A stretch of 64,000 nt of DNA from Prorocentrum cordatum (taxonomy: Eukaryota; Sar; Dinophyceae; Prorocentrales; Prorocentraceae): the NCBI GenBank assembly GCA_963575745.1, contig CAUYUJ010007224.1:1190771-1254770 (forward strand), read 5' to 3'. Each line of letters opens with the position of its first letter. Position 1 is the first letter of the stretch. The position numbers were made by a program, and so were the translations under genes. This document shows positions 9,701-17,455 of this stretch, piece after piece. The notes under the pieces were generated by a model that was not told the origin of the DNA, searched no databases, and saw only the letters and a program-made list of their open reading frames with translations.

Positions 9701-12700
9701 TAGTACCGGATGCACGACTCTGGATGCTCGCACTCGTCGACTGGTCCGGGAGGCGGCTTCGCTGGAACCGGCGGCTCGGGAGTCGATGCCAGCGGCGGAG
9801 GGGGCGGCTTTGGCGGTGGCTTGCTTGCCGCGGGCCCCGTCAGGGGGGGCGGCGCCGTAGTGCCCCGCATGTACGTCGTTCCTGGAGGAGGAGGCTTCAC
9901 TGGTGGCGGGGTCGATGCCACTGGAGTGTTGATTGCTGCCTGCTGAACTGCTGGAGGTACGGCTGCTGCCGCCGCTGCCGCTGCCGCCTGGGAGTTGAAC
10001 GAGCGATCGACCACCATGGGATATGGGCCAGTGTATCCTGGAGGTGGTTCTGGAGGCAAGGGCGGCTGAGGCCCTGGCTGGCCCGCTGCCTGACCACTTC
10101 CTGAGGACGAAGCGCCTCCAGTGGGTGGCCCGCGGTCTGCCTGATCCGCCTCTGCCTGGGCCTGCGCCTGCCTCGCCGCCGCCTCCAGAGCATCGCTCTC
10201 GGCCGCTGCGGCGGCCATCTCCTCCGCCGAAGGCTCGTCCCAAACGTATCCGTCTGAGTCGGGTTCTCCGGGAGCCCTCTCCCCGTTGATGCGGGACTGG
10301 CGTGCTCGTAGAAACGCCTGAGTGGCGTCCCACGCTCCCTGGTTTCCCTTGCTCGACGTCCCGTATTCTCCTTTCTTCTTTCCTCCGAGCACGGGATGCA
10401 CGGCCAGCCACGCCAGGAGCAGCCCTCCGAGGACCATCGAGTCTGAACAAGCGCTGTTGCTGGACCGCAAGAAATTCGTGAACTGAGAAAGCTAAGACCA
10501 GCAAGGCTAGACTTGAGCCGAGGTGGACTACGGAAAAGACAACTGCCGCCACTGTTACCACGGAGACAGTCAGTTCAGTCCGTCCTCTTGGGCTCTCGGG
10601 AACCCTTCCTCTCGAAGACCTCCTCGGCCTCTGCACCTTAGCTTGACTACCGGATCCTAAGACCTGACTCGGGCTCTGCTGAGCCCACGACTGGAGGAGC
10701 TCCCTCGATTGGTCGTCCTGGTGCTCCGATTGGACGTCGACCCGATTCCTGGAGTAGACGATCGAACTGGTGCTCTGAGTCCTGGGCCTGGATGTTCTCC
10801 GAGTCCTGGTCCTGGCCCTTGAGCTTCCCCTCGTGACCCGCAGCAGCAGCATGAGCAGCAAGACGATGGTGATGAGGATAGGGATGTAGCCAGTCACCAC
10901 GCCAGCGTCCGACATCTCTGGGAACTGTCCTGCAGCAGTCTGAAACGAGTCAGCACGCAAAAAGGGATACCTCTTGATCGCGGCTGCTGGCGCCACTGCC
11001 TCTTGGTCGAGAGGCCCCACGATCTCCACGAGGCGATGACCCGAGCTGAGACGGCAAAGGGGCACCTTCTGACCGAGGCGCCCAAGTTGCATGCTGTTCC
11101 TGGGCAGATCAATGACAGCCTCGAGAAACTCCAGAAGATTCACGCTGAGAATGTGCGGAACGTTGTCCGCCAACACTGTAGTCTCTATGATGCCGAACGT
11201 CTGGCCTAAGCACAACGGAAAGAGAATGACATTGATCACGCGCGCGGCTCCACCGACGCCGTGTGCCGCCTTGAGCGGGCGGTCGCCCTGAGGTATCTCG
11301 ACGTACCTCAACCCAAGCTCCGCCAGGGCTCGAGACTCTCGGTTGAGTGCTCCGACTCCCACGAGGTCGCTGCCGGCACCTGGGTCGACGAGCCCCTGGG
11401 TGGCGGACGTGGTGAGGAGAACCGCGCTCGACTCGATCTCCAGCTGCGCCTGCTCCCAGGCTGGGAGGCTGCCCGCGCCCGTCTCTACCGTCGCCACGAA
11501 CTCGGAGCCGCCGACCTCGCCGACGATGCCCGAGAACATGTACGCGGATGCTCCTCGGCCGTGATCCTTCACAGCTCGGCGATCCTTGGGTCCATCCTTC
11601 TCCGGGCACTCCCGGTGCCAGTGACCCTTCTGCTTGCAGATGCCGCAGCGGGTCACCTTGATCAGCTGCTCCCTCGTGAGGCGCCGCCGATCGAACCCAC
11701 GACCACCTCGACCGCGTCCGCCTCGGCCGCCAGCGCCGTCCCCACGGCCTCCGCCGCGTCCTGGACGACCTGCTGGATGTGCCCGAGGAGGCCTGGGCGC
11801 CCGGGAGTCGGGCCGGAAGTACTCCCTGTCCTGACGAGCAGCACGCTTCAGCTCCTTGTTCTGCTTCCATGTCCTGGTGTTCTTGGCCTCGAGCGTCGCT
11901 AGCACCTCGTCCACCTGATCTTCGGACACGTCGAGATCGTCGAGCTCGGCCAGCAGAGCCTCGATGTCTTCCTCGTCCGAGGCCTCTTCTTCATCGTCAT
12001 CGTCGTAGAAGGTCTCCTCGTCCTCTGCCGGGAAGTCGCCGGCACCCTCTGACCGAACCTGCGACCACGGGGGAGGAGGAGAGAGGAGGGGGGACTGAAC
12101 ACCAGGCGACATCTCGCTAGCGCCTAGGCCCTCAGAAGCCGTCGTGTCGGCCAGCATCGCCCCGGCGCCGCGCCCTGGAAGCAGGCGCTCGGTGCCGCCG
12201 GAGTCCATCTGCTTGAGCGCCCACGAGACGTTCTCGTAGTCCAGCTTTCCGAGGGTGAGCGTCCTCAAGTTCTGAAGGCCCTGGGCGGACAGGCAAGCGC
12301 CTTCCTCCAAGAGCAGGCCCTTCAGCTTGGGCGACATCCATAGATCGTGTCCTTCCGCCTCTTGTAGTTGAGCATCGCGGCGGATGACGAACTGGATCAG
12401 CGACTCCTTCGCCTCGCGGTTGGCCTCGAAGAAGGCTCGACGACCCGCGCGGCGAAGGTCATCTCCTTCACGCTCGCCCGCCATGGTGTCCATGCGGCCG
12501 AGCACGGTGTCGATCCACCCGTCGTCGGTCAGACGATGCTCCTGGATGTCCTCGAACTTGGCCTGGAAGGCCCAGTCGAACAGACGAAGGAACTTCTCGG
12601 AGCGACGCCAGACGGGTACGTCGGTGTTCGCATTCCAACGTCTGAGCGACTTCTTCCATGCTCTGAAGTGCGCCCATCCCGGCCACGCCGGTGGGTCTGA

Positions 12701-13171
12701 GTAGTCTCCTTTGGACCAGGCGCCGCCTCCTCCTGCCCAGCTGCCAGACCAGGCGGCCAGCTCGGGTTGGGACCCGGCCCCGCGGGTCCAGGCGGTGTTG
12801 TGAGACCAGCCTGAGTCCTTCTGCCAGCTGTCCTTCAGATCGGGCTGCCGATCCTCCCAGCCGGTCCCTGAGTCGGCCTGCCACCACCGACTCTGCCAAC
12901 TCTCTCTGCCACTGGCTGTCCACGGATCCGAGCTCTGCCACGGATCTTCGCCCTTCTCGTCGGGCTTGCTCTTCTCATCCGGCTTGCCAGCGGCCGCGGA
13001 GCTGGACGCTGCTGCAGCACTCGAGCTCCTGGACTGCTCCTGCATCGCCGCCCTGACGATGTCCCCGATGAGTCCTCTGAGCTCGCCCCTAGTGACGGCA
13101 GCCTCGTCCGTCCCCGCACTCACGTGTAGGTTGGCCCCCTTCTCTGCATCTTCATCCTCGACGCCCGTCAT
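6734..13171 (-). CDS. Gag-protease-MTase-like-integrase polyprotein of element A
   Basis: First good ATG is at 13171 (MTGVEDEDAEKG); the frame is open to TAG at 6734, 2145 codons. Gag has an all-helical region (about residues 160-340), an acidic stretch, then a CCHC knuckle CGICKQKGHWHREC near 11600-11656. The retropepsin block LVDPGAGSDLVG is near 11357-11398, with Pro in place of the usual Thr or Ser. Two hydrophobic segments follow (about 10848-10895 and 10480-10565). Near 8470-7870 is a Rossmann/C5-methyltransferase-like domain (DLKTGWD, FIFEHP, MCAFGLQ). The HHCC zinc region (HVNMGHPE...CSEC) and the DDE core (GVDLF, LDGGSEF, VERHGG; DX34E spacing) complete integrase. Between 10437 and 8827 this frame looks like a shadow and another frame looks real. 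The stop falls inside FSPGQ-stop-VFVWR, where the same protein clearly continues. Confidence 0.85.
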   Translation of the reverse strand: MTGVEDEDAEKGANLHVSAGTDEAAVTRGELRGLIGDIVRAAMQEQSRSSSAAAASSSAAAGKPDEKSKPDEKGEDPWQSSDPWTASGRESWQSRWWQADSGTGWEDRQPDLKDSWQKDSGWSHNTAWTRGAGSQPELAAWSGSWAGGGGAWSKGDYSDPPAWPGWAHFRAWKKSLRRWNANTDVPVWRRSEKFLRLFDWAFQAKFEDIQEHRLTDDGWIDTVLGRMDTMAGEREGDDLRRAGRRAFFEANREAKESLIQFVIRRDAQLQEAEGHDLWMSPKLKGLLLEEGACLSAQGLQNLRTLTLGKLDYENVSWALKQMDSGGTERLLPGRGAGAMLADTTASEGLGASEMSPGVQSPLLSPPPPWSQVRSEGAGDFPAEDEETFYDDDDEEEASDEEDIEALLAELDDLDVSEDQVDEVLATLEAKNTRTWKQNKELKRAARQDREYFRPDSRAPRPPRAHPAGRPGRGGGRGDGAGGRGGRGRGGRGFDRRRLTREQLIKVTRCGICKQKGHWHRECPEKDGPKDRRAVKDHGRGASAYMFSGIVGEVGGSEFVATVETGAGSLPAWEQAQLEIESSAVLLTTSATQGLVDPGAGSDLVGVGALNRESRALAELGLRYVEIPQGDRPLKAAHGVGGAARVINVILFPLCLGQTFGIIETTVLADNVPHILSVNLLEFLEAVIDLPRNSMQLGRLGQKVPLCRLSSGHRLVEIVGPLDQEAVAPAAAIKRYPFLRADSFQTAAGQFPEMSDAGVVTGYIPILITIVLLLMLLLRVTRGSSRARTRTRRTSRPRTQSTSSIVYSRNRVDVQSEHQDDQSRELLQSWAQQSPSQVLGSGSQAKVQRPRRSSRGRVPESPRGRTELTVSVVTVAAVVFSVVHLGSSLALLVLAFSVHEFLAVQQQRLFRLDGPRRAAPGVAGRASRARRKEERRIRDVEQGKPGSVGRHSGVSTSTPVPHQRGEGSRRTRLRRIRLGRAFGGGDGRRSGRERCSGGGGEAGAGPGRGGSGRPRATHWRRFVLRKWSGSGPARASAALASRTTSRIHWPISHGGRSLVQLPGGSGSGGSSRTSSSSAGSNQHSSGIDPATSEASSSRNDVHAGHYGAAPPDGARGKQATAKAAPSAAGIDSRAAGSSEAASRTSRRVRASRVVHPVLREPARVRLEAQPVPDTVGVDPPRPGSGSRPGPTAVSCRGSAVGGGISPACGQHPAGEPGFPRGRSRPDHGELPGHAATEPTVAAAGDTRGDPRLRTGSGSTGPHDSGGDRLPERADSGPGGPHADSPDPHGNPGPLGVARGFRREARHDGVQDAQPRAEHGSAGLHCHAGRPGRGRTTSRTRNSATTWWSGPGRALGAGPARAHRAQRRRRLVRQWRTRASRGLEFPRWWSTAVYHDAAERQRRTRRGVQHDGCLDDGRPEQLVAPATDPGGRDRSGAGVGAGQQPGGALLSSSTLSQASILELSSCFVQCGCARPQAACTTSGAKSAATETQSFAPPPPPPHIRSPQAPRTRRPPETLEQGPQWTDGDRHNDDHEVACSKRAREALERRACEQLGETLATEGPLNRGRRAKTAFMEVFSPPRMAPEVARRGAPVASDPSWDLKTGWDASKKSEVRRLWRHIREEQPETIWLCSECRVFSAINRLNRHRVDPIAWQRSVTAGLRDLTLCMEIALFQHSKGRYFIFEHPLYASSWDTRAVQLVRGLEGVRRLRIDMCAFGLQVDKRGPNKKPTGLLSNHPRVLRDLDGHLCTGGHQHALLEGGHATTKAGKYPPALVRKVARAVSEQWSGGGSRGPSTWAELAEDVFPEDDLGDAEVGSEVSDEEGLDEPETRPAPRERKAIPEPEPSEEEKRLAFKLHVNMGHPENRKFLRVLRAGGVKRHVLTWVRDHFRCSECAERSRSGTHRRVALPRTFRFNHIVGVDLFWVDFQGGSRGFLNMVDHGSNLQVCARVVDARAATVWRAFVLAWIRPFGAPHYLILDGGSEFAGRFARGTEQWGVYHHVCDADSPRQNGRVERHGGWVKDRLKAEIESGSALPATLDELDELVSELVAHKNRFWHRGGFSPLQLVFGENPRLPHDLLSDDSRGLPGWQDVVRSPMEQDEAGAEFARSQRIRDAARRLAIDVTSRDQVSRASRARTATTRTFSPGQ
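8827..10437 (-). CDS. Overlapping ORF in element A: signal peptide, Pro-rich, coiled coil
   Basis: ATG at 10437, 536 codons, in a different frame from the polyprotein that spans it. The N-terminus MVLGGLLLAWLAVHPVLG is a classical signal peptide or signal anchor. An Ala/Gln-rich stretch (residues about 60-110), a Pro-rich stretch with repeated KPPPP and TPEPPVPAKPPPG, and a helical region with heptad character (QLQEIPEGIRAFGRV, LDRMIQV, MQIHQILMGIQG, LDTMESRMLNLEQSM) follow. The tail is acidic and ends QEWELVSNQGELY. Its composition is protein-like, while the same DNA in the polyprotein frame gives Arg/Gly/Ser-rich shadow sequence. It sits between protease and the MTase-like domain, not after RNase H where copia env-like genes usually lie. 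It could be an independent envelope-like or accessory gene, or part of the polyprotein reached by frameshifting. Function unknown. Confidence 0.65.
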   Translation of the reverse strand: MVLGGLLLAWLAVHPVLGGKKKGEYGTSSKGNQGAWDATQAFLRARQSRINGERAPGEPDSDGYVWDEPSAEEMAAAAAESDALEAAARQAQAQAEADQADRGPPTGGASSSGSGQAAGQPGPQPPLPPEPPPGYTGPYPMVVDRSFNSQAAAAAAAAAVPPAVQQAAINTPVASTPPPVKPPPPGTTYMRGTTAPPPLTGPAASKPPPKPPPPPLASTPEPPVPAKPPPGPVDECEHPESCIRYYGNQHGSGSRRSRCQTRLAWIPRGRGAAAGQDPPQSAAEAARSAAASARRAVNILQESPGFREGGAALTTVNSLGTLLQSLQWQLQEIPEGIRAFGRVQEVLDRMIQVATDSQSAPTQVQEGLMQIHQILMGIQGHLVSLEDFGEKLDTMESRMLNLEQSMGQLGYIVMQVGQGVAGLLHVHGIQQLHGGQAPAEPWAPGPPGPIEPRGEGDSSGSGGHGPHEGSNFQDGGAQPSTTTPPSDNGGHGEEYNTTVASTTADPSNWWPLPPIPEVAIDQEQEWELVSNQGELY

Positions 13172-13305
13172 GGCGTCCACCGTGGATCTCCACGCGTCGC
13201 AGTCGGCCGAGCGCAGCGACCGCTCGGGAGCACGCGAACGCCGGCCGGTCACGCCCCTCGGGCGCGGACCTGGCTCGCGCCCATGGCACCCCGAGCGACT
13301 CCGCG

Positions 13306-13316
13306 CTCCGCTACCA
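13306..13316 (-). other. Primer binding site, initiator-Met tRNA-like
   Basis: Two bases inside the 5' LTR the minus strand reads TGGTAGCGGAG. The 3' end of eukaryotic initiator tRNA-Met (CUCUGCUACCA) would pair with TGGTAGCAGAG, so 10 of 11 bases match. Position and match are typical for copia elements. The exact tRNA of this organism is unknown. Confidence 0.7.
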
Positions 13317-13318
13317 AC

Positions 13319-13465
13319 TGTGGCAGCACAGGATTGGATGAACGTTTTTGGGCTTGAGCCAGAGAGGGTAACAGTACACCAAGCACACACTGCAACTCGG
13401 TAGGACGATCAAGGTAATGATCTCAAATGCTAAACCTAATACGCAAAATCTGGAGATCAGTCACA
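13319..13465 (-). repeat. Element A 5' LTR
   Basis: 147 bp, identical to 3299-3445. It is the promoter-side LTR because the Gag frame starts just inside it. No TATA box is obvious. Confidence 0.93.
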
Positions 13466-13640
13466 CCGCTTCAGCCCGCTCTCCCGCTTAACCCGCTATT
13501 CCGCTTAAGCCCGCTCTCCCGAATAAGTCCGCTCTCCCGCGTAAGCCGGCCCTCCACCTTAAGCTCGCTTTCACGATTAAGCCGGCCTTCCCGCTTAAAC
13601 CAACCTGCTCTCCCGCTTAGATCCGCTCTCCACATTAAAA
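13466..13640. repeat. About 20-bp CCGCTTAAGCCCGCTCTC array, right part
   Basis: Same degenerate units as 3020-3298, resuming directly after the 5' LTR of element A. Removing the element would rejoin one array. The stretch 13641-13769 has no feature. Confidence 0.85.
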
Positions 13641-13769
13641 TTCATTTAGAAACTGAATCGAAAAGAACAAATAGAAACCGAATCGCCACCTGCTTATAAT
13701 GACCCCTTTCATTCTTTCTGGATGCCCTCGGCTCTGCCAATGTGGAGGTCGGTCATTGCTGCAGACGAC

Positions 13770-13950
13770 CGCGTCTTCCTCCTCTTCCTCCCCGTCCTCT
13801 TCCTCCTCCCCGTTCTCTTCATCGTCCTCGTCCTCGTCTTCGTCTTTGTCCTCCTATGCTTCTTCTTGCTCCATGAGCTCCTTATCCTCGTCTTTGTCCT
13901 CGTCCTCGTCCTCCTCTTTGACTTCGTCCTCGTCTGTGTCCTTGTCCCCG
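13770..13950. repeat. (TCCTCG)n / GTCCTC imperfect microsatellite
   Basis: About 180 bp of TCCTCG and TCTTCG hexamers. All apparent ORFs are Ser or Val/Leu/Phe runs. The following 13951-14182 includes a duplicated GAAAACCCGGG(A/G)TC...ATTATGAA motif near 14075-14115 and no gene. Confidence 0.85.
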
Positions 13951-14182
13951 TCTTCGTGGGAACTGGAGGAGTCGGAAGTAGAGAAATGGGAGACGGATTC
14001 GGAGCCGGAGAACTGGGGTTGGAGCTGGAGCGGGAGGCGTTGGAGCCGGACTGGGAAGGGTGGGTTGACTGTTATGAAAACCCGGGATCATTTATGAAAA
14101 CCCGGGGTCGATTATGAATAAACCCTTGCTGCCGGTGCTTCAGAATTCTGCGGTTGTTCTGTGTTTGCAGATCTGTACTATT

Positions 14183-14262
14183 GCAACAATGTCGGTTGTT
14201 ACTAAAACGGTGGCAGTTGTTACTGAAACGGTTGTTCTCTTACTGAAGCTAGTGTCTGATAT
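14183..14262 (-). repeat. GTTTCAGTAA minisatellite, inverted copy
   Basis: Units such as GTTGTTACTGAAACGG are the reverse complement of the 2389-2525 core. Only three to four degenerate units remain. Confidence 0.7.
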
Positions 14263-14387
14263 TGAAACCGCGGCTCTCCGACCGTGACAATAGATGTGGC
14301 CGTTTTTAGCCTGTCGGTCCAACTGCATCTCGCGCTCAGCTATCACCGCCAATTCAGTAGATTCGCTGAGGCTACAGCAGCACCCCG

Positions 14388-15758
14388 ATGGCCTGCATCC
14401 CCCCTCAGAAGTTCGGTCAAACAGCGGCGGAGCAGTGGTTGAAAGAGGCTATCAAGCCAGATGGTGCCTTGGCCGAGGCTTTCACCGCAACTGTCCAAGA
14501 GACCGTCTGCAAGATGCTCGCCGAGCAAGGGTACCCGCTTCGCGTGGCTCTCGGCGCCGCTTCCAGTGCGGCGGAGCTCAAAGCTTCGGAGCAAGACGCC
14601 ATAGTTACGCAGCTCGAGACCAACGTCAATCAGTTCGAAGAGAAGCTCTCCAAAGTCACAAAAATAGAAGACGACTTGGACGCCAAATTCCCTTGGCGCG
14701 TCTACCTCCGCAACTGTGAGCCGGGCGAGCTGCTCGCCGGGTGGCAACGTCTCAATGTGGACAAAGATTGGATCGAGAACGCTGCCGAGCAGATGGACGA
14801 CCCGGCAGTCGCAAATTGCGCGGCTGTTTGCGTTTCCCATCTTGACAGTGAGGGCCATAATGATGAAGAAGGCCCCCAAAACTTCATGGAAAGGCTTATG
14901 CTTAGCGCCGTACGGCGGCGGCCCGGACAAATTCAGAGCTTTCATCTCTGATAAAGCCGCGTTGGAAAATGACGACATTGTCGCTGCGCTCGCGCGCAAG
15001 CTTCTGCATTCGTATTTGCTCTTAGAAGGCCAGTGCGTGAACCCTGCAACGGCCAAGCCGAATTCGGCGACCAAAATGCAGACCCAGCGTGAGCAAATCA
15101 TGCCGCTCATATTTTCCATCATAAAGGCGACGAAGCGCAAAGCCAAAAAAGCGGCTGCGCGCGCGCCGCTGAACCTAGCCATTTTGCGGTCGGATTTCTT
15201 GGTGGACTGGCAACTCGGCAGCTCGGCACCACAGTTTTGGCTGTAGCGCCGTTCATGCTTGCGCCGGCCGCTCCTAGTTCGGTAGCCGGAGTCTCTGCAC
15301 CATCGGGTGTTGCCCCGCCGAGCGGCCCCCCTTTCAAGAAATTCCGTTCGGACGGGCAGTCCGGAAGCAATCGCTTAACCGGTTTCCCGCCGCCCCCCGC
15401 TCCCCCGCCGGGGCAACAGGCCCAGCGTCCCAGAGCCGGGGGGCAGCCTTTGAACGGAGAGAAGCAACAAGCCATCTCTGCAATTACAGCTGAGCTTAAC
15501 AACATGATGGGGAGGCAGCAACCTGCCGCTGTACACCCCTAGATCGACCAAAAATTTAACGGCACCGACGGCGAGCGCAAAGCAATCGGCGCAATTTTAG
15601 GCAAATATTGCAGGCACTGTCTGCGTAATGCCCGTGCGCTCGTCCAACAGTCGCCGCAAACGTGCCGCGCGGAGGGTCATCCCCCGTGCGTACCTTACGC
15701 CAAATGCGCGCGCTTGGGCAAGACGGTCTACCACTGGCCGGAGACATGCTCGAATTAA
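14388..15758 (+). pseudogene. Gag-like ORF of a DIRS-type or related retroelement, broken
   Basis: Starts at ATG 14388 (MACIPPQKFGQTAAEQWLKE) and is followed through three segments: frame 0 to about 14905, frame 1 (GGGPDKFRAFISDKAALENDD...) to about 15235, then frame 0 again to TAA at 15756-15758, with one TAG at 15541-15543. The N-terminal half is helical and charged (VTQLETNVNQFEEKLSKVTK). The middle is helical, the third part Pro-rich. The last 70 residues are Cys/His-rich: YCRHC, then CARLGKTVYHWPETC, a CCHC-knuckle-like arrangement. Order and composition fit a Gag. No RT follows directly, but a DIRS-type recombinase lies beyond element B, so the two may be parts of one split element. Assignment is by architecture only. 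Confidence 0.45.
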
Positions 15759-16551
15759 TAGGCTGGCTGGGCTCATGTAGAGCGAGTTTGCCGTAACGCT
15801 CCAAATTCCATTCCTCGCTGCCTCCCGCTTCAGTTTCTCTGTCTCCTCCCCTCCCCTCCCTCCCCTCCCCTGCGACAACGAGGACGTGGACGACGACGAC
15901 AACGACACTGCGACGACACGACGACGACGACGGCGGTACGCCGACGACGGCGTCATGACGATTGACACTTCGCGTCGGTCACAGCGCAATCTAAGCCGCT
16001 GTCTTGGCCGAGCGCTGTCGTCACGCTACCGTCGGAAGTCCGGTCGTGCCAACGCCTCCGGAGACGCATGCGCCCGTGGCAGCGCAATCTAAGCCGTTGC
16101 ATTTACCTATGCGTTCTCCTTCCCCTCCTCGCAACCCCCTCCCATTCGAGTGGCCCTCGTGCCAGGCCGTCGCAATGCAAATCAAGCCGCTGCCTTGCCA
16201 GTCAGCTGGCGTGAGCGCTCTTCCGCTACCGTGGGAAAATATGCCACCCCGTTCTGCAGCGTCCGCACGCGCATGCCGCCGCACGGAGCGCAACATGTAT
16301 GTCAAACTGGTCCGGTGTAGCATTCGCCTTGCGTCGCTTCTCTGTCGCTGTGGCGTATAAGAATCAGTTTTGGCGCGTACGGCCACGAATGGCAACAATG
16401 ACGAAAGCAAACGTTCCATTCGTGTTGTGCGCACGCTCCGCACGCACAGGCAATGCAAGTAACATGAGTTGCGCTTGTCGTGCGTGTGAGCCGCATCCCA
16501 CGTACCACATTTTCTACGACTATCGTGTGCTATGTTTATGCGTCGCCCGTT
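15759..16551. other. Target-side flank of element B
   Basis: About 790 bp with a GACGAC-rich tract at 15878-15945 and no supported gene. It ends with CCAGG (16552-16556), the left copy of the target duplication of element B. The long minus-strand frame that crosses this region runs into the LTR and has shadow composition. Confidence 0.6.
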
Positions 16552-16556
16552 CCAGG

Positions 16557-16734
16557 TGTGATTCCCGCTCACTCCCGTGCCTTTCCTGCTCCTTCCCTGC
16601 TTCCCCGCTCTATCTCTCACGCCCGCCTTGTCGCTGCCACTTTGTTTCAAACTAGGGCCCTTGGCCTTAGAGCTACGCAGAGTGTTTCGCCGCGCGATCA
16701 TTCGACAAACGATATCAGCGATATCCATATCACA
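16557..16734 (+). repeat. Element B 5' LTR
   Basis: 178 bp, starts TGTGATTCCCGC and ends CCATATCACA, with GATATC palindromes near the end. Differences from the 3' LTR are a missing C in the CCCCG run, CAAAC versus CGAAC, AGAGTGTTTC versus AGTGCTTC, and TCAGCG versus TCAACG. Confidence 0.93.
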
Positions 16735-16735
16735 G

Positions 16736-16747
16736 TGGTAGCTTGGA
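16736..16747 (+). other. Primer binding site of element B
   Basis: One base inside the 5' LTR the sequence reads TGGTAGCTTGGA. The first seven bases equal the initiator-Met-like primer site of element A; the rest diverges, so the priming tRNA is less certain. Confidence 0.5.
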
Positions 16748-16856
16748 GCGAGGCTCGCTATCCCAGCCCGCGGGGCCGTATACTCAAGACGACGTCCGCG
16801 ACGTCGCACTCCATATTGGAATCGAGGCCCAGCGGCCTCCTCGCGCTGTTGCTCAG

Positions 16857-17035
16857 CGCCAGCATCTACGCCAGCGTCAGCGACGCCAGCATCTACGCCA
16901 GCGTCAGCGACGCCAGCATCTACGCCAGCGTCAGCGACGCCAGCACCAACGCCAGCGTCAGCGACGCCAGCGACTACGCCTACTACGCCTACATCCCTGC
17001 CAGCTCCAACGCCAGCGTCAGCGACGCCAGCACAT
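16857..17035 (+). repeat. 27-bp tandem repeat in element B leader
   Basis: Units like GCCAGCATCTACGCCAGC plus GTCAGCGAC occur about four times perfectly and then degenerate. Because 27 is a multiple of three, frames stay open. One frame reads SIYASVSDA repeatedly. It lies between the primer site and the Gag ATG. Confidence 0.88.
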
Positions 17036-17084
17036 CTTCCTTCGACCAGCGACGACAGCTACTTCTCCTACGCCTGTGTCAGCG

Positions 17085-17345
17085 ACGCCACATACTTCCT
17101 CTACGACGGTGTCAGCGACGCCACATACTTCCTCTACGACGGTGTCAGCGACGCCACATACTTCTCCTACGACGGTGTCAGCGACGCCACATACTTCCTC
17201 TACGACGGTGTCAGCGACGCCACATACTTCTCCTACGACGGTGTCAGCGACGCCACATACTTCCTCTACGACGGTGTCAGCGACGCCACATACTTCTCCT
17301 ACGACGGTGTCAGCGACGCCCCATACTTCTCCTACGACGGTGTCA
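17085..17345 (+). repeat. 33-bp tandem repeat in element B leader
   Basis: About eight near-identical 33-bp units (TACTTCCTCTACGACGG then TGTCAGCGACGCCACA), alternating CTTCCTC and CTTCTCC. In one frame (open from 16743 to 17450) it reads TSSTTVSATPH, an 11-residue Thr/Ser-rich repeat. It is in the RNA leader just before Gag. Confidence 0.9.
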
Positions 17346-17455
17346 TTCCCCACCAGCTTATCGACACGGCAGGCGCCGACATCGATTACGGCATCGAGTT
17401 CAACTTCAAATTCGTTTCGTGGTCTGGTATTCTTTGCAGTCCATTCATAGACAAG

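Larger units (their letters stand above)
3299..13465 (-). mobile_element. Copia-type LTR retrotransposon A, full length
   Basis: A 10.2-kb element runs on the minus strand. Its 147-bp LTRs (3299-3445 and 13319-13465) are identical and have TG...CA ends. It has a primer site next to the 5' LTR at 13306-13316, and Gag, protease, an MTase-like domain, integrase, reverse transcriptase and RNase H in copia order. Both sides carry CCGC (3295-3298 and 13466-13469), a 4-bp possible target duplication. This is weak evidence by itself because the target array is rich in that word. Identical LTRs suggest a recent insertion, yet the coding frame has one in-frame TAG and at least two frameshifts downstream of integrase. 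It also holds an overlapping ORF (8827-10437) that is not a standard copia component. Confidence 0.93.

Noticed and set aside
16021-16809. Minus-strand ORF of 262 codons before element B
   Set aside because: It crosses the target site and the LTR of element B, so it cannot predate or belong to one gene, and its composition is shadow-like.
17085-17345. 33-bp repeats as a CRISPR array
   Set aside because: The units are contiguous without spacers, lie in a eukaryotic retroelement leader, and no cas gene is present.
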